Shown piece after piece: positions 25,823 through 34,564 of a DNA stretch of 64,000 nucleotides. The first letter of the stretch is position 1. Every line of letters starts with the position of its first letter. The stretch is from positions 620,001 to 684,000 of the forward strand of contig NZ_PCOV01000002.1 in assembly GCF_002979435.1 (NCBI RefSeq), in the 5' to 3' direction. The notes under the pieces are model-generated. The model saw only the letters and a list, made by a program, of their open reading frames with translations. It had not been told where the DNA came from and made no database searches. The translations under genes and the position numbers were made by a program. The DNA comes from Microbacterium sp. MYb66. Lineage in GTDB: Bacteria; Actinomycetota; Actinomycetes; Actinomycetales; Microbacteriaceae.

Positions 25823-25884
25823 GGATCGAACCGATTCGATCCCCGATCTGGCACGAGTGTAAGCGTTTGCAGTAGCCTGTTCGC
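25823..25884 (+). promoter_or_regulatory. Control region of the GH13 alpha-glucosidase gene
   Basis: Three elements: a perfect inverted repeat GGATCGAA-CCGA-TTCGATCC (25823-25842); a LacI-like site TGTAAGCGTTTGCA (25858-25871) matching the TGnAAnCGnTTnCA pattern; and a -10 TAGCCT (25873-25878) followed by 6 nt and the ATG, a leaderless layout. The LacI protein encoded downstream at 27648 is the likely user of the second site. Confidence 0.65.
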
Positions 25885-27555
25885 ATGGCACAGCTTGAGC
25901 AGATCGCAGCCCCCGGTTCCGAGTGGTGGCGCAGCGCCGTCATCTACCAGATCTACCCCCGCTCCTTCGCGGACGCCTCCGGCGACGGCATCGGCGACCT
26001 GCCGGGCATCACCAGCCGACTCGACGCGCTGCAGGAGCTCGGCGTCGACGCGATCTGGCTGAGCCCGTTCATGACCAGCCCGCAGCGCGACGCCGGCTAC
26101 GACGTCGCCGACTACCGCGACGTGGACCCGCTGTTCGGCACGCTCGCCGACTTCGACGAGATGCTCGCGCAGGCCCACGCCCGCGACATCCGCGTGATCG
26201 TCGACCTGGTCCCGAACCACTCGTCCGACCAGCACGTCTGGTTCCAGGAAGCGCTCAAGGCCGCGCCGGGAAGCCCCGAGCGCGCGCGCTACATCTTCCG
26301 CGACGGCAGAGGCGAGAACGGCGAGCTCCCGCCGAACAACTGGGAGTCCGTGTTCGGCGGCGGCATGTGGGAGCGGGTCACCGAGGCCGACGGCACCCCC
26401 GGCCAGTGGTACCTGCACATCTTCGACGCCACGCAGCCCGACTTCGACTGGAACAACGAAGAGGTGCAGGAGGAGTTCCGCTCCATCCTCCGCTTCTGGC
26501 TCGACCGCGGTGTCGACGGGTTCCGCGTGGACGTGGCCCACGGAATGATCAAGACCGAGGGGCTTCCGGACTACACGCCCCCGAGCGACGCCGACTCCAT
26601 GGGCGGCGGAGAGTCGAACGTCCCGTACTGGGGCCAGGACGGCGTGCACGACATCTACCGCGACTGGCACAAGGTGCTCGCCGAGTACGACGGCGACCGC
26701 GCGCTGTGCGGCGAGGCCTGGATGCCGACGCTCCAGCAGACGGCTCTCTGGGTGCGCCCCGACGAGATGCACCAGACCTTCAACTTCCCGTACCTGATGA
26801 CGCCGTGGGACGCGCAGCGCCTCGGCGACGTCATCCGCGAGTCGCTCGACGAGTTCGGCGGCGTCGGAGCGCCCAGCACGTGGGTGCTGTCGAACCACGA
26901 CGTCGTGCGTCACGCCTCGCGCCTCGCGCTCACGGCCGACAACCCGCAGGGCGAGGGCATCGGCCCGAACACCCCGCACAAGCCCGACATCGCCATCGGC
27001 CTGGCGCGCGCCCGCGCGGCGACCACGCTGATGCTGGCGCTCCCCGGCTCCTCCTACCTGTACCAGGGCGAGGAGCTCGGCCTGCCCGAGGCGATGGAGA
27101 TCCCGGACGAGTTCCGTCAGGACCCGACCTGGTTCCGCACGAACGGCGAGCGGTACGGACGCGACGGATGCCGTGTGCCGCTGCCCTGGGAGGCGGATGC
27201 TCCGGCGTTCGGCTTCAACGACACCGGCCTGTCCTGGCTCCCCCAGCCGGCGGAATGGGCGACCTACGCCCGCGACGTCGAGGAGGTCGACCCCGGCTCG
27301 ACGCTCGCGCTGTACAAGCGACTGCTGGCCGCGCGTCGTGAACACGGCTTCGGCACCGGGTCGCTGGTCTGGGAGGATGCGGGCCCCGATGCGGTGGCCT
27401 TCCGCCGCGGCGACGTGCACGTGGTCGCGAACCTCGGCACCGAGCCGATCGAGCTGCCTGCGAATGCGGTCGTGATGCTGCAGAGCCAGCCGTTCGAAGG
27501 CGCCGCGATCCCGGTCGACACCGCCGTCTGGTACACCACCGCAGCCCAGGCCTGA
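25885..27555 (+). CDS. Alpha-glucosidase / oligo-1,6-glucosidase, GH13
   Basis: Cytoplasmic amylase-family enzyme of 556 residues releasing glucose from maltose- or isomaltose-type oligosaccharides. The (beta/alpha)8 barrel starts 'WWRSAVIYQIYPRSFADASG'; region I 'DLVPNHSS', nucleophile Asp216 in 'DGFRVDVAHGM', acid/base Glu277 in 'LCGEAW', third acid Asp339 in 'LSNHDVVRH'. No signal peptide. No Shine-Dalgarno, consistent with leaderless translation. Likely regulated by the LacI protein 92 nt downstream. The bond specificity cannot be fixed by eye. Confidence 0.93.
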   Translation: MAQLEQIAAPGSEWWRSAVIYQIYPRSFADASGDGIGDLPGITSRLDALQELGVDAIWLSPFMTSPQRDAGYDVADYRDVDPLFGTLADFDEMLAQAHARDIRVIVDLVPNHSSDQHVWFQEALKAAPGSPERARYIFRDGRGENGELPPNNWESVFGGGMWERVTEADGTPGQWYLHIFDATQPDFDWNNEEVQEEFRSILRFWLDRGVDGFRVDVAHGMIKTEGLPDYTPPSDADSMGGGESNVPYWGQDGVHDIYRDWHKVLAEYDGDRALCGEAWMPTLQQTALWVRPDEMHQTFNFPYLMTPWDAQRLGDVIRESLDEFGGVGAPSTWVLSNHDVVRHASRLALTADNPQGEGIGPNTPHKPDIAIGLARARAATTLMLALPGSSYLYQGEELGLPEAMEIPDEFRQDPTWFRTNGERYGRDGCRVPLPWEADAPAFGFNDTGLSWLPQPAEWATYARDVEEVDPGSTLALYKRLLAARREHGFGTGSLVWEDAGPDAVAFRRGDVHVVANLGTEPIELPANAVVMLQSQPFEGAAIPVDTAVWYTTAAQA

Positions 27556-27565
27556 CCGCCGCCAC

Positions 27566-27630
27566 CCGTTCCCGTCGCACTTTCTGTCGGCCCCAGCCGC
27601 ACGGGCCCACAGTCGGTGCGACGGGAACGG
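27566..27630 (+). other. Intercistronic hairpin between alpha-glucosidase and LacI genes
   Basis: CCGTTCCCGTCGCAC (27566-27580) pairs perfectly with its complement (27616-27630), 15-bp arms and a 35-nt loop. It starts 10 nt after the GH13 stop and ends 17 nt before the LacI ATG. The TTCCCGTCGCA core recurs in the hairpin after cebE (20650-20706). Attenuator or terminator. Confidence 0.6.
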
Positions 27631-27647
27631 ATCACTCAGAGGAACAC

Positions 27648-28655
27648 ATGGCCAGCATCGATGAGGTCGCCCGGCTCGCCGGAGTCTCCACCGCGACCGT
27701 CTCGCGGGCGCTGAGCGGACGCGGTCACGTGTCCGAGTCCGCCAAGGAGCGCGTGCAGGCCGCGGCGCAGTCGCTCGGATACGTGGTGTCCTCGCGGGCG
27801 TCGAGCCTCGCCTCCGGACGCACCCGCAACATCGGCGTCGTGGTCCCGTTCCTCGATCGCTGGTTCTTCAGCACGGTCCTCTCCGGCGTCTCGGCCGCCC
27901 TGATGCGCGCGGGCTACGACATCACGCTGTACAACATCACCGCCGACAAGGACGTGCGTCGTCATGTGTTCGACACGTTCCTGCGCCGTCAGCGCGTGGA
28001 TGCCGTGATCGCCGTGTCGATCGAGCTCGACGAGGACGAGACGCAGCACCTGCTCGATCTCGGTCTTCCCGTGATCGCGATCGGCGGCCCGAACCCGAAG
28101 CTCGACACCCTCACGGTCGACGACGTCGCGGTGGCGCAGTTGGCGACCGAGCACCTGATCGGACTCGGCCACACCGACATCGCGCACATCGGCGCGAACC
28201 CCGAGTTCGACATCGACTTCCACATCCCCACGAACCGCCGCCTCGGCTTCGAGAAAGCGCTGGCGAAGGCCGGGATCCCGCTGAACCACGCCTTCCTCGA
28301 GCCGGCGGACTTCACGGTCGAGGGAGGCTACCGCGCGGCGAAGCAGCTGCTGGGCCGTCCCGGTCCGCGTCCGACTGCGGTGTTCGCAGCCTCCGACGAG
28401 ATGGCGATCGGGGCCCTGCTCGCGGCCCGCGACCTGGGCTTCAGCGTGCCCGAGGAGCTGTCGATCGTCGGCATCGACGGCCACGAGCTCGGCGAGTTCT
28501 TCCGCCTGACCACGGTCGACCAGTTCCCGCTCGGACAGGGCGAGCGCGCCGCGGACGCCGTGCTCGCGAAGCTCACCACCCCCGAGGCCGTGCACATCCC
28601 CTCGGCCCTGCCGTACGAGCTGAACGTCCGCGGCACGACAGCCCGCCTGATCTGA
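27648..28655 (+). CDS. LacI-family transcriptional regulator
   Basis: 335 residues. Helix-turn-helix 'ASIDEVARLAGVSTATVSRA' and hinge 'ERVQAAAQSLGYVVSSRASSLASG' then a sugar-binding domain with 'LIGLGHTDIAHIGANPEF' and 'VFAASDEMAIGALLAARDLG'. ATG 27648 has AGAGGAA upstream. Situated after the GH13 gene and probably its repressor via the 25858 site; inducer likely maltose- or trehalose-like, not determinable. Confidence 0.92.
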   Translation: MASIDEVARLAGVSTATVSRALSGRGHVSESAKERVQAAAQSLGYVVSSRASSLASGRTRNIGVVVPFLDRWFFSTVLSGVSAALMRAGYDITLYNITADKDVRRHVFDTFLRRQRVDAVIAVSIELDEDETQHLLDLGLPVIAIGGPNPKLDTLTVDDVAVAQLATEHLIGLGHTDIAHIGANPEFDIDFHIPTNRRLGFEKALAKAGIPLNHAFLEPADFTVEGGYRAAKQLLGRPGPRPTAVFAASDEMAIGALLAARDLGFSVPEELSIVGIDGHELGEFFRLTTVDQFPLGQGERAADAVLAKLTTPEAVHIPSALPYELNVRGTTARLI

Positions 28656-28678
28656 CGGCGTTCGCACTGCCGCGCCGA

Positions 28679-28754
28679 CCCACCCCCTCGCATACGACCC
28701 GGCCCCTTGCGGACGTCCGCAAGGGGCCGGGTCGTACGTAGCGGCCCGGGTGGG
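28679..28754. terminator. Bidirectional terminator containing a perfect 44-bp palindrome
   Basis: Bases 28693-28736 are fully self-complementary: 22-bp arms, no spacer, centred on GACGTC, with ends TACGACCCGG and CCGGGTCGTA. An outer pair CCCACCC (28679-28685) and GGGTGGG (28748-28754) extends it. It lies between the convergent LacI and sodA stops, so it can serve both. It contains the GACCCGGCC core shared with three other spacers. Confidence 0.75.
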
Positions 28755-28762
28755 CGGGGAAG

Positions 28763-29389
28763 TTACGCGACGATGAGGCCCGCGGTCGCCGTGCGGGCGG
28801 CCTCGAAGCGGCGCTGCACGTCAGGCCAGTTCACGAGGTTCCAGAACGCCTTGACGTAGTCGGCGCGCACGTTGAGGTAGTCGAGGTAGTAGGCGTGCTC
28901 CCAGACGTCGAGCTGCAGCAGCGGGGTGACACCGAGCGGCGCGTTGCCCTGCTGGTCGAACAGCTGGAAGATCACGGGGCGGGCGCCCACGCTGTCCCAG
29001 GCGAGCACGGCCCAGCCCGATCCCTGCACCCCCAGCGCCGTGGCGGTGAAGTGCGCGCGGAAGGCGTCGACCGATCCGAAGGCGTCGACGAGTGCGGCCT
29101 CGAGCTCGCCCTCGGGAGCACCGCCGCCCTCGGGCGACAGGTTCTGCCAGAACACCGAGTGGTTGATGTGACCGCCGAGGTTGAACGCGAGGTCCTTCTC
29201 GAGCTTGTTGACGTTGGCGAGGTCACCGGCGCTGCGGGCCGTCGCGAGCTGCTCGAGCGCGGTGTTGGCGCCCGTCACGTAGGCCTGGTGGTGCTTGGAG
29301 TGGTGGAGCTCCATGATCTTGCCGGAGATGTGCGGCTCGAGGGCCGAGTAGTCGTAGGGCAGCTCGGGGAGCGTGTAGGGAGTGGACAT
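28763..29389 (-). CDS. sodA: Superoxide dismutase, Mn/Fe family
   Basis: 208 residues; converts superoxide to peroxide and oxygen in the cytoplasm. Metal ligands by alignment to the family: His29 ('[13 protein letters not shown]'), His77 ('[10 protein letters not shown]'), Asp161 and His165 ('[12 protein letters not shown]'). '[10 protein letters not shown]' is typical; Mn versus Fe is not decided here. It starts 23 nt after the flavin-reductase stop, so it is probably the last gene of the SoxR-controlled operon. Confidence 0.96.
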   Translation of the reverse strand: MSTPYTLPELPYDYSALEPHISGKIMELHHSKHHQAYVTGANTALEQLATARSAGDLANVNKLEKDLAFNLGGHINHSVFWQNLSPEGGGAPEGELEAALVDAFGSVDAFRAHFTATALGVQGSGWAVLAWDSVGARPVIFQLFDQQGNAPLGVTPLLQLDVWEHAYYLDYLNVRADYVKAFWNLVNWPDVQRRFEAARTATAGLIVA

Positions 29390-29412
29390 GACGTCTTCCT
29401 TTCGATGATCTT

Positions 29413-29922
29413 TCAGTGGTGGGTGTCGTGCGGAAGCGCGTGGAAGCGGCGGTCGAGATAGACCAGTGGCCGGCCGGCCGACCCGGGCAGCACCTCGAGG
29501 ACCTCGGCGATGACCACGGTAGAAGAGCCGACGGCCACGGTCTGGATCGTCCGGCAGCGCAGGGCGGCCCTGGCCTCGGGGAGGTGCGGCTCGCCGGTCG
29601 GCAGCGTCGCCCAGCCCTGCTCCGGAGTGAAGCGCTCGGACCCGCTGACCGCGAAGCTCTGCGCCAGGGAGGAGTGCTCGTCGTCGATCAGGTGCACCAC
29701 GAACGTGTCCGCCCCGAGGATCGCCCCGGCGGAACCGGTGGCGCGGGTCACGGAGAACACGATCGCGGCCGGATCGACGGCGACGGACGAGACGCTGGAG
29801 GCGGTGAGGCCGACGGGACCCGCCGGAGTGGATGCCGTGATGATCGCGACTCCTGCGGGATGCGTGCGGAACGCGGCCTTGAGCCCTTCGCCGACCGGTG
29901 TGGGAACGGGTGTTGCGGTCAT
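29413..29922 (-). CDS. Flavin reductase family protein (DIM6/NTAB type)
   Basis: 169 residues, predicted to bind FMN and reduce flavin with NAD(P)H. Family features: '[31 protein letters not shown]', '[18 protein letters not shown]' and '[11 protein letters not shown]'. ATG 29922 overlaps the ferredoxin reductase stop as ATGA and is chosen for that reason. In the operon it may recycle flavins or serve a flavin-dependent detoxifying enzyme; that is inference. Confidence 0.88.
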   Translation of the reverse strand: MTATPVPTPVGEGLKAAFRTHPAGVAIITASTPAGPVGLTASSVSSVAVDPAAIVFSVTRATGSAGAILGADTFVVHLIDDEHSSLAQSFAVSGSERFTPEQGWATLPTGEPHLPEARAALRCRTIQTVAVGSSTVVIAEVLEVLPGSAGRPLVYLDRRFHALPHDTHH

Positions 29923-31283
29923 CGACCGGCCTCCATCATCTGCTTCTGCTCCTGCTTCGCATGCGCCAGCATCTCCGCGCGGTCGACCAGTTTCGTGCGC
30001 TCGCGCCCGCGCTCGGCACCGGCACCGCGTTCGGCGGCGTCGATGCGCAACCACCCGTCGAGGTCGACGGCGTGCGCGAGATGGGCGACCGGATCGTCGT
30101 CGCGCGTCTCACGCTCGACGGCGGCGAGGTCGTCGACGAGGTGTGCGACGGTCTGCGCGGCATCCGACTTGGTCGATCCTATGAGCCCGACCGGTCCTCG
30201 CTTGATCCATCCGGTCGCGTACAGCCGGGGAATCGGCGCCCCTTCGGCATCCACGACGCGCCCCTCGGCGTGCGGCACGACGCCGCGGTCGAGGTCGAAC
30301 GGCATCCCGGGCACCGGGGTCGAGCGATACCCCACGGCACGGTAGACCGCGCCGACGTCGTAGCGGAGCATCTCGCCGGTGCCGACCATGCGACCGAGCT
30401 CGTCCGACGCGGTGCGCTCCATCTCGATGCCGGTCACCCGATCGGTGCCGAGCACCCGCACCGGACGCTGCCGCAGATGCAGGTGGATGCGGCGGGATGC
30501 GGCCCGCTCCGTCCGATCGCGCGCCGCCCACTCGGTCAGGGTCCGCACGATGATGCGGCGCTGCGAGAACTGGGCGACCATCCGCTCGGCATGCGCGTCC
30601 AGCTGAAGCTCCTCGGGGTCGACGACCACCTCGACGTCGTCCTGCTCGGCGAGTTCGCGCAGCTCCATGGCGGAGAAGCGCACGTCGGCCGGGCCGCGCC
30701 GGGCGAACAGGTGCACGTCGCGCAGCGGGCTGGCGGCGAGCTGGTCGAGCACGGCATCCGGGGTGTCGGTATGGGTCAGAGCAGAGGCGTGCTTGGCGAG
30801 GATCCTGGTGACGTCGAGTGCGACGTTGCCCGCGCCGAGCACCGCGACCGCGTCCGCGTCGAGCGGCCAGGTGCGCGGAGCATCCGGATGGCCGTCGTAC
30901 CAGAAGACGAAGTCGGCCGCGCCGAAGGATCCGGGCAGGTCGATGCCGGGGATGTCGAGCGCGACGTCGAGGTCGGCTCCGGTCGCCACGATCACTCCGT
31001 CGTACGCGGCGCGGAGCTCGTCGATCTCGATGTCGACGCCGATCTCGACGTTGCACCGCAGCCGGATGCGCGGGTTCACGAGCACCTCGTGCAGGGCATC
31101 GGTGATCTTGCGGATACGCGGATGGTCTGGCGCGACGCCGTAGCGGACCAGCCCGTACGGCGCCGGCAGCTTCTCGAACAGATCGATCGAGGCGGTGGGC
31201 ACACGGCCGAGCAGGATGTCGGCGGCGTAGATGCCGGCGGGACCCGCCCCGACGATGGCGATGCGCGGTTCGGCGACGGTCAT
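29919..31283 (-). CDS. Ferredoxin-NADP+ reductase, FprA / adrenodoxin reductase type
   Basis: 454 residues. FAD site '[18 protein letters not shown]' at the N-terminus; NADPH site '[16 protein letters not shown]' around residue 150; C-terminal '[21 protein letters not shown]' conserved in FprA of actinobacteria. It moves electrons between NADPH and ferredoxin. ATG 31283 overlaps the ferredoxin stop by 4 nt, so the two products are made together and FdxA is the obvious partner. Confidence 0.94.
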   Translation of the reverse strand: MTVAEPRIAIVGAGPAGIYAADILLGRVPTASIDLFEKLPAPYGLVRYGVAPDHPRIRKITDALHEVLVNPRIRLRCNVEIGVDIEIDELRAAYDGVIVATGADLDVALDIPGIDLPGSFGAADFVFWYDGHPDAPRTWPLDADAVAVLGAGNVALDVTRILAKHASALTHTDTPDAVLDQLAASPLRDVHLFARRGPADVRFSAMELRELAEQDDVEVVVDPEELQLDAHAERMVAQFSQRRIIVRTLTEWAARDRTERAASRRIHLHLRQRPVRVLGTDRVTGIEMERTASDELGRMVGTGEMLRYDVGAVYRAVGYRSTPVPGMPFDLDRGVVPHAEGRVVDAEGAPIPRLYATGWIKRGPVGLIGSTKSDAAQTVAHLVDDLAAVERETRDDDPVAHLAHAVDLDGWLRIDAAERGAGAERGRERTKLVDRAEMLAHAKQEQKQMMEAGR

Positions 31284-31606
31284 GCGTGATCTCCCTGGGG
31301 TGCGAGCGCGGCGATGACGGGGTGGTCGAACGCGAGCATCCCGGTCTTGGCAGCGCCGCCGGGCGAGCCGATCTCGTCGAAGAACTCGACGTTGGCCCTG
31401 TAGTAGTCCTGCCACTCATCGGGCAGATCGTCTTCGTAGTAGATGGCCTCGACCGGGCACACGGGTTCGCAGGCGCCGCAGTCCACGCACTCGTCCGGGT
31501 GGATGTACAGCGACCGTTCCCCCTCGTAGATGCAGTCGACGGGGCATTCGTCGATGCAGGCCTTGTCCTTCACATCGACGCACGGCAGAGCGATCACATA
31601 GGTCAT
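31280..31606 (-). CDS. fdxA: 7Fe-8S ferredoxin
   Basis: 108 residues. The cysteine pattern '[17 protein letters not shown]' and '[21 protein letters not shown]' binds one [3Fe-4S] and one [4Fe-4S] cluster, as in actinobacterial FdxA. ATG 31606 ([13 protein letters not shown]) is the standard start. First gene of the operon fdxA-reductase-flavin reductase-sodA; its promoter carries the SoxR box. Confidence 0.96.
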   Translation of the reverse strand: MTYVIALPCVDVKDKACIDECPVDCIYEGERSLYIHPDECVDCGACEPVCPVEAIYYEDDLPDEWQDYYRANVEFFDEIGSPGGAAKTGMLAFDHPVIAALAPQGDHA

Positions 31607-31675
31607 CGCGGGGTCTTCGTTCGGGTCACGCTGTCCTCGTTCGGGTCGATCGGCCCACGCCGGGGCCACTCGACT

Positions 31676-31706
31676 ACCGTAAAACCTCAAGTACACTTGA
31701 AGTCAA
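31676..31706 (-). promoter_or_regulatory. SoxR-type promoter with over-long 19-bp spacer
   Basis: Minus strand: -35 TTGACT (31706-31701), 19-bp spacer, -10 TACGGT (31681-31676). The spacer contains a perfect TCAAGT-AC-ACTTGA palindrome (31687-31700), very close to the known SoxR box. MerR-family activators work on promoters with 19-20 bp spacers by twisting the DNA, so oxidised SoxR should switch on fdxA. The divergent soxR start is 27 nt away. Confidence 0.85.
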
Positions 31707-31726
31707 ATCGAAGCAGGAGCACCCGG

Positions 31727-32176
31727 ATGAGCCCGCACGCGCCCGACGAGCCGCTGACCATCGGCGAGATGACCCGACGCACCGGCGTCGCCGCCTCCGC
31801 GCTGCACTTCTACGAGACGCTCGGCCTGATCGCCTCGACCCGCACGCCCGGCAATCAGCGCCGCTATGCCCGGCACATGCTGCGCCGCGTCTCGCTCATC
31901 ACGGTCGCCAAGCGCCTCGGCATCCCGCTGTCCGACGTGCAGACGGCCTTCGCCGACGTGCCGCTGACCGAGACCCCGAGTCACGCCGACTGGCAGAAGG
32001 CGTCCCGGCGCTGGAAGCGCGAGCTCGAGAAGCGGCGAGAGGGCATCGAGCGCCTCGAGCGCGAATTGACCGGCTGCATCGGCTGCGGCTGCCTGTCGAT
32101 GAAGGCGTGCGGCCTGCTCAACCCCGACGATGCCCTCGGCACCCAGGGCGCCGGGCCCCAGCGTCTTCAGGACTGA
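31727..32176 (+). CDS. soxR: Redox-sensing MerR-family activator SoxR
   Basis: 149 residues. N-terminal MerR helix-turn-helix 'TIGEMTRRTGVAASALHFYETLGLI', dimer helix, and C-terminal [2Fe-2S] motif CIGCGCLSMKAC (C-x2-C-x-C-x5-C), which defines SoxR. ATG 31727 has AGGAG upstream; longer in-frame extensions leave the family. Divergent from fdxA. As no SoxS is expected in actinobacteria, it should act directly on the neighbouring operon. Confidence 0.95.
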   Translation: MSPHAPDEPLTIGEMTRRTGVAASALHFYETLGLIASTRTPGNQRRYARHMLRRVSLITVAKRLGIPLSDVQTAFADVPLTETPSHADWQKASRRWKRELEKRREGIERLERELTGCIGCGCLSMKACGLLNPDDALGTQGAGPQRLQD

Positions 32177-32204
32177 CGCGCCTCCTCGCTGCCTCCTCTC
32201 CTCC

Positions 32205-32288
32205 CGCCGACCCGGCCCTCTGCGTAAGACCCGGCCCTCTGCGTGCGTCCGCAAGAGGGTGGCTCGGGAGCAAGGGGCCGGGTCGGCG
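32205..32288. terminator. Bidirectional long hairpin between soxR and the GH3 gene
   Basis: CGCCGACCCGGCCC (32205-32218) pairs with its complement (32275-32288). Inside is an exact 17-bp direct repeat GACCCGGCCCTCTGCGT at 32209-32225 and 32228-32244 (period 19), and a GTCCGCAAGAGGGTGGCTCG arm. It occupies the convergent spacer. The duplicated arm could pair alternatively. Member of the GACCCGGCC family. Confidence 0.65.
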
Positions 32289-32317
32289 AGGGAAGGAGGG
32301 AAGGAACGACGGGGGCG

Positions 32318-34564
32318 TCAGCCCACCTCGAAGTCGGCGGAGAGGAGCACCTCGTCTCGCGAGCTCGGGCCGACGAGCAGTTCGAAGGTTCCGGCCTCGA
32401 CCAGACGCGTACCGGCAGCATCCACGATCGTGCACTCGGCGACGGGCAGCTCCAGCCGCACCCGCACGGACTCACCGGGAGCGATGTCGACCTGTCGGAA
32501 GGTCTTGAGCTCCTTGTCGGTCCAGCTCACACTCGTGACGGAATCGCGCACATACACCTGCACGGTCTCGCGCACCGGCCGGTCACCCGTGTTCGACACC
32601 GTGACGTGACCGACGATCGTGTCGGACTCCCCCAGCGAGATCTCGTCGAGCGCCAGGTCGGCGTACTCCACGGTCGTGTACGAGAGCCCCTCGCCGAACG
32701 CCCAGGCGGGCGACTGCGTGAGGTCGGCGTAGCGGTCGCCGTGCTGTCCGCGGATCTGGTTGTAGTACGTCGGCTGCTGTCCGACGTGACGCGCGAACGA
32801 GATCGGCAGCCGCCCGGACGGCTCTGCTGCGCCGGAGACGATCTCGGCCAGCGCACGCCCGCCCTGCATGCCCGGGTTCGCCGCCCAGATCACGGCGGCG
32901 GCCTTGGACGCGGATGCCGGGAGCACGAGCGGCTTCGAGGCGAGCAGCACGATGACGACCGGCTTCCCGGTGTCGATGAGCGCATCGATCAGCGCGTTCT
33001 GCCCGCCGACGAGCTCGAGCGTCGCGGTGGAGCGCCCTTCGCCGACGAGCTCGATCCGGTCGCCCACGACGGCCACGACGACATCGGAGGCGGATGCCGC
33101 GTCGACGGCCTCCGCGATCAGCACGGCATCCGGCTCGCAGGCCTTCACCACCGGCGGACGCGGCTGCTTGTCGGGGAAGAACGGCCCCTTCGGGTCTTCC
33201 TCCAGCGTGAGGATGTCGGCGCCGCGAGCATGCGTGACGGTCCAGCCCTCGACCGCCCGGAGGCCGTCGAGCACAGTGGTGATCATCTCGCGCGGCTGCC
33301 CGTCGAGCCAGCCGGCCTGACCGGAGCCGCCGGCCCAGTCGCCGAGCTGCGTCTGCGCGTCGTCGGCGAGAGGCCCGGCGACGGCCACCCGCAGCGGGAC
33401 GGTCGGGTCGAGCGGCAGCACCCCGTCGTTCTCGAGCAGCACGAGCGAGCGCCGTGCGATCTCGAGGTTCAGCTCGGCATGCGCCGCACTGCCCACGACG
33501 GCGTCGAGTTCCGTTCCCGGCAGACGCGGATCCTCGAACAGCCCCAGCTCGAACTTCAGCGTCAGGATGCGGGCCGCTGCCGCGTCGAACGCGTCGTCGG
33601 CGAGCAGGCCCTTCGCCACCGCATCCAGTGCGCCCTCGAAGAACGCCGGCGTCGTCATGATCATGTCGTTGCCGGCCCGCACGGTCGCGGCGGCGGCGTG
33701 GGTGATGTCGGGCTGGATCCGCTGCTCCCACACCATGCGCCCGACGTTGTCCCAGTCGGTGATGAGCGTGCCGGTGTAGCCCCACTCGCCGCGCAGCACG
33801 TCGCTGAGCAGCCAGTCGTTCGTCGTGATCGGCACGCCGTCCGTGGTCTGGTAGCCGAGCATGAAGGTGCGGCATCCCTCGCGGGCGACGCGCTCGAACG
33901 GAGGCAGGAACCACGAGCGCAGCTTGCGGCGCGAGATGTCGGCCTCGCTCGCGTCCCGTCCGCCCTGCGTCTCGGAGTATCCCGCGAAGTGCTTGGCCGT
34001 CGCGAGGATCGCGGTCGGGTCGTCGAGTCCGTCGCCCTGGTACCCGCGCACCATCGCCGACGCCAGCTCGCCGATCAGGAACGGGTCTTCGCCGAAGGTC
34101 TCGTCGATGCGGCCCCAGCGGAGGTCGCGGGCGATGCAGAGCACCGGAGAGAAGGTCCAGTGGATGCCGGTCACCGCGACCTCTTCGGCGGTCGCCCGCG
34201 CGACCCGCTCGACGAGCTCGGCATCCCATGACGCGGCCATGCCGAGCTGTGTCGGGTAGATCGTCGCGCCGGGCCAGAAGGAGTGCCCGTGGATGCAGTC
34301 CTCGCCCACCAGCAGCGGGATGCGGAGGCGGGTCTGCGCCGTGAGCTCGTTCGCGCGCAGGATCCGCTCGGGCGAGGTGTGCAGGATCGATCCGGCGTGC
34401 CGGCGCCCGATGTGGTCGTCGAGGTCGTCGCGCGCGTCGAGCTGAAGCATCTGCCCGACCTTCTCCTCGAGGGTCATGCGGCCGAGGAGGTCGGCCACCC
34501 GCTCCGGGATCGAGAGGGCGGGGTCCTGGTACGGCAGCACCGTGGTCAGAGTCTGAGAGGTCAT
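32318..34564 (-). CDS. Beta-glucosidase, glycoside hydrolase family 3
   Basis: 748 residues, no signal peptide, so it acts on imported beta-glucosides. N-terminal TIM-barrel domain with 'AKHFAGY' (Lys191-His192) and nucleophile Asp270 in 'GTLITDWDNVGRM'; alpha/beta sandwich domain around 340-560 ('SLVLLENDGVLPL'); C-terminal fibronectin III-like domain ('VTVSNTGDRPVRETVQVYV'). ATG 34564 overlaps the permease stop by one base (TGATG). The longer frame to 35461 is a shadow of the permease. Last gene of the Opp-type operon, so the transporter probably imports its substrate. Confidence 0.95.
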   Translation of the reverse strand: MTSQTLTTVLPYQDPALSIPERVADLLGRMTLEEKVGQMLQLDARDDLDDHIGRRHAGSILHTSPERILRANELTAQTRLRIPLLVGEDCIHGHSFWPGATIYPTQLGMAASWDAELVERVARATAEEVAVTGIHWTFSPVLCIARDLRWGRIDETFGEDPFLIGELASAMVRGYQGDGLDDPTAILATAKHFAGYSETQGGRDASEADISRRKLRSWFLPPFERVAREGCRTFMLGYQTTDGVPITTNDWLLSDVLRGEWGYTGTLITDWDNVGRMVWEQRIQPDITHAAAATVRAGNDMIMTTPAFFEGALDAVAKGLLADDAFDAAAARILTLKFELGLFEDPRLPGTELDAVVGSAAHAELNLEIARRSLVLLENDGVLPLDPTVPLRVAVAGPLADDAQTQLGDWAGGSGQAGWLDGQPREMITTVLDGLRAVEGWTVTHARGADILTLEEDPKGPFFPDKQPRPPVVKACEPDAVLIAEAVDAASASDVVVAVVGDRIELVGEGRSTATLELVGGQNALIDALIDTGKPVVIVLLASKPLVLPASASKAAAVIWAANPGMQGGRALAEIVSGAAEPSGRLPISFARHVGQQPTYYNQIRGQHGDRYADLTQSPAWAFGEGLSYTTVEYADLALDEISLGESDTIVGHVTVSNTGDRPVRETVQVYVRDSVTSVSWTDKELKTFRQVDIAPGESVRVRLELPVAECTIVDAAGTRLVEAGTFELLVGPSSRDEVLLSADFEVG

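Noticed and set aside
28656..28762. Insertion-sequence terminal repeats
   Set aside because: The palindrome has no enclosed transposase and no flanking target duplication; it sits between convergent stops as a terminator would.
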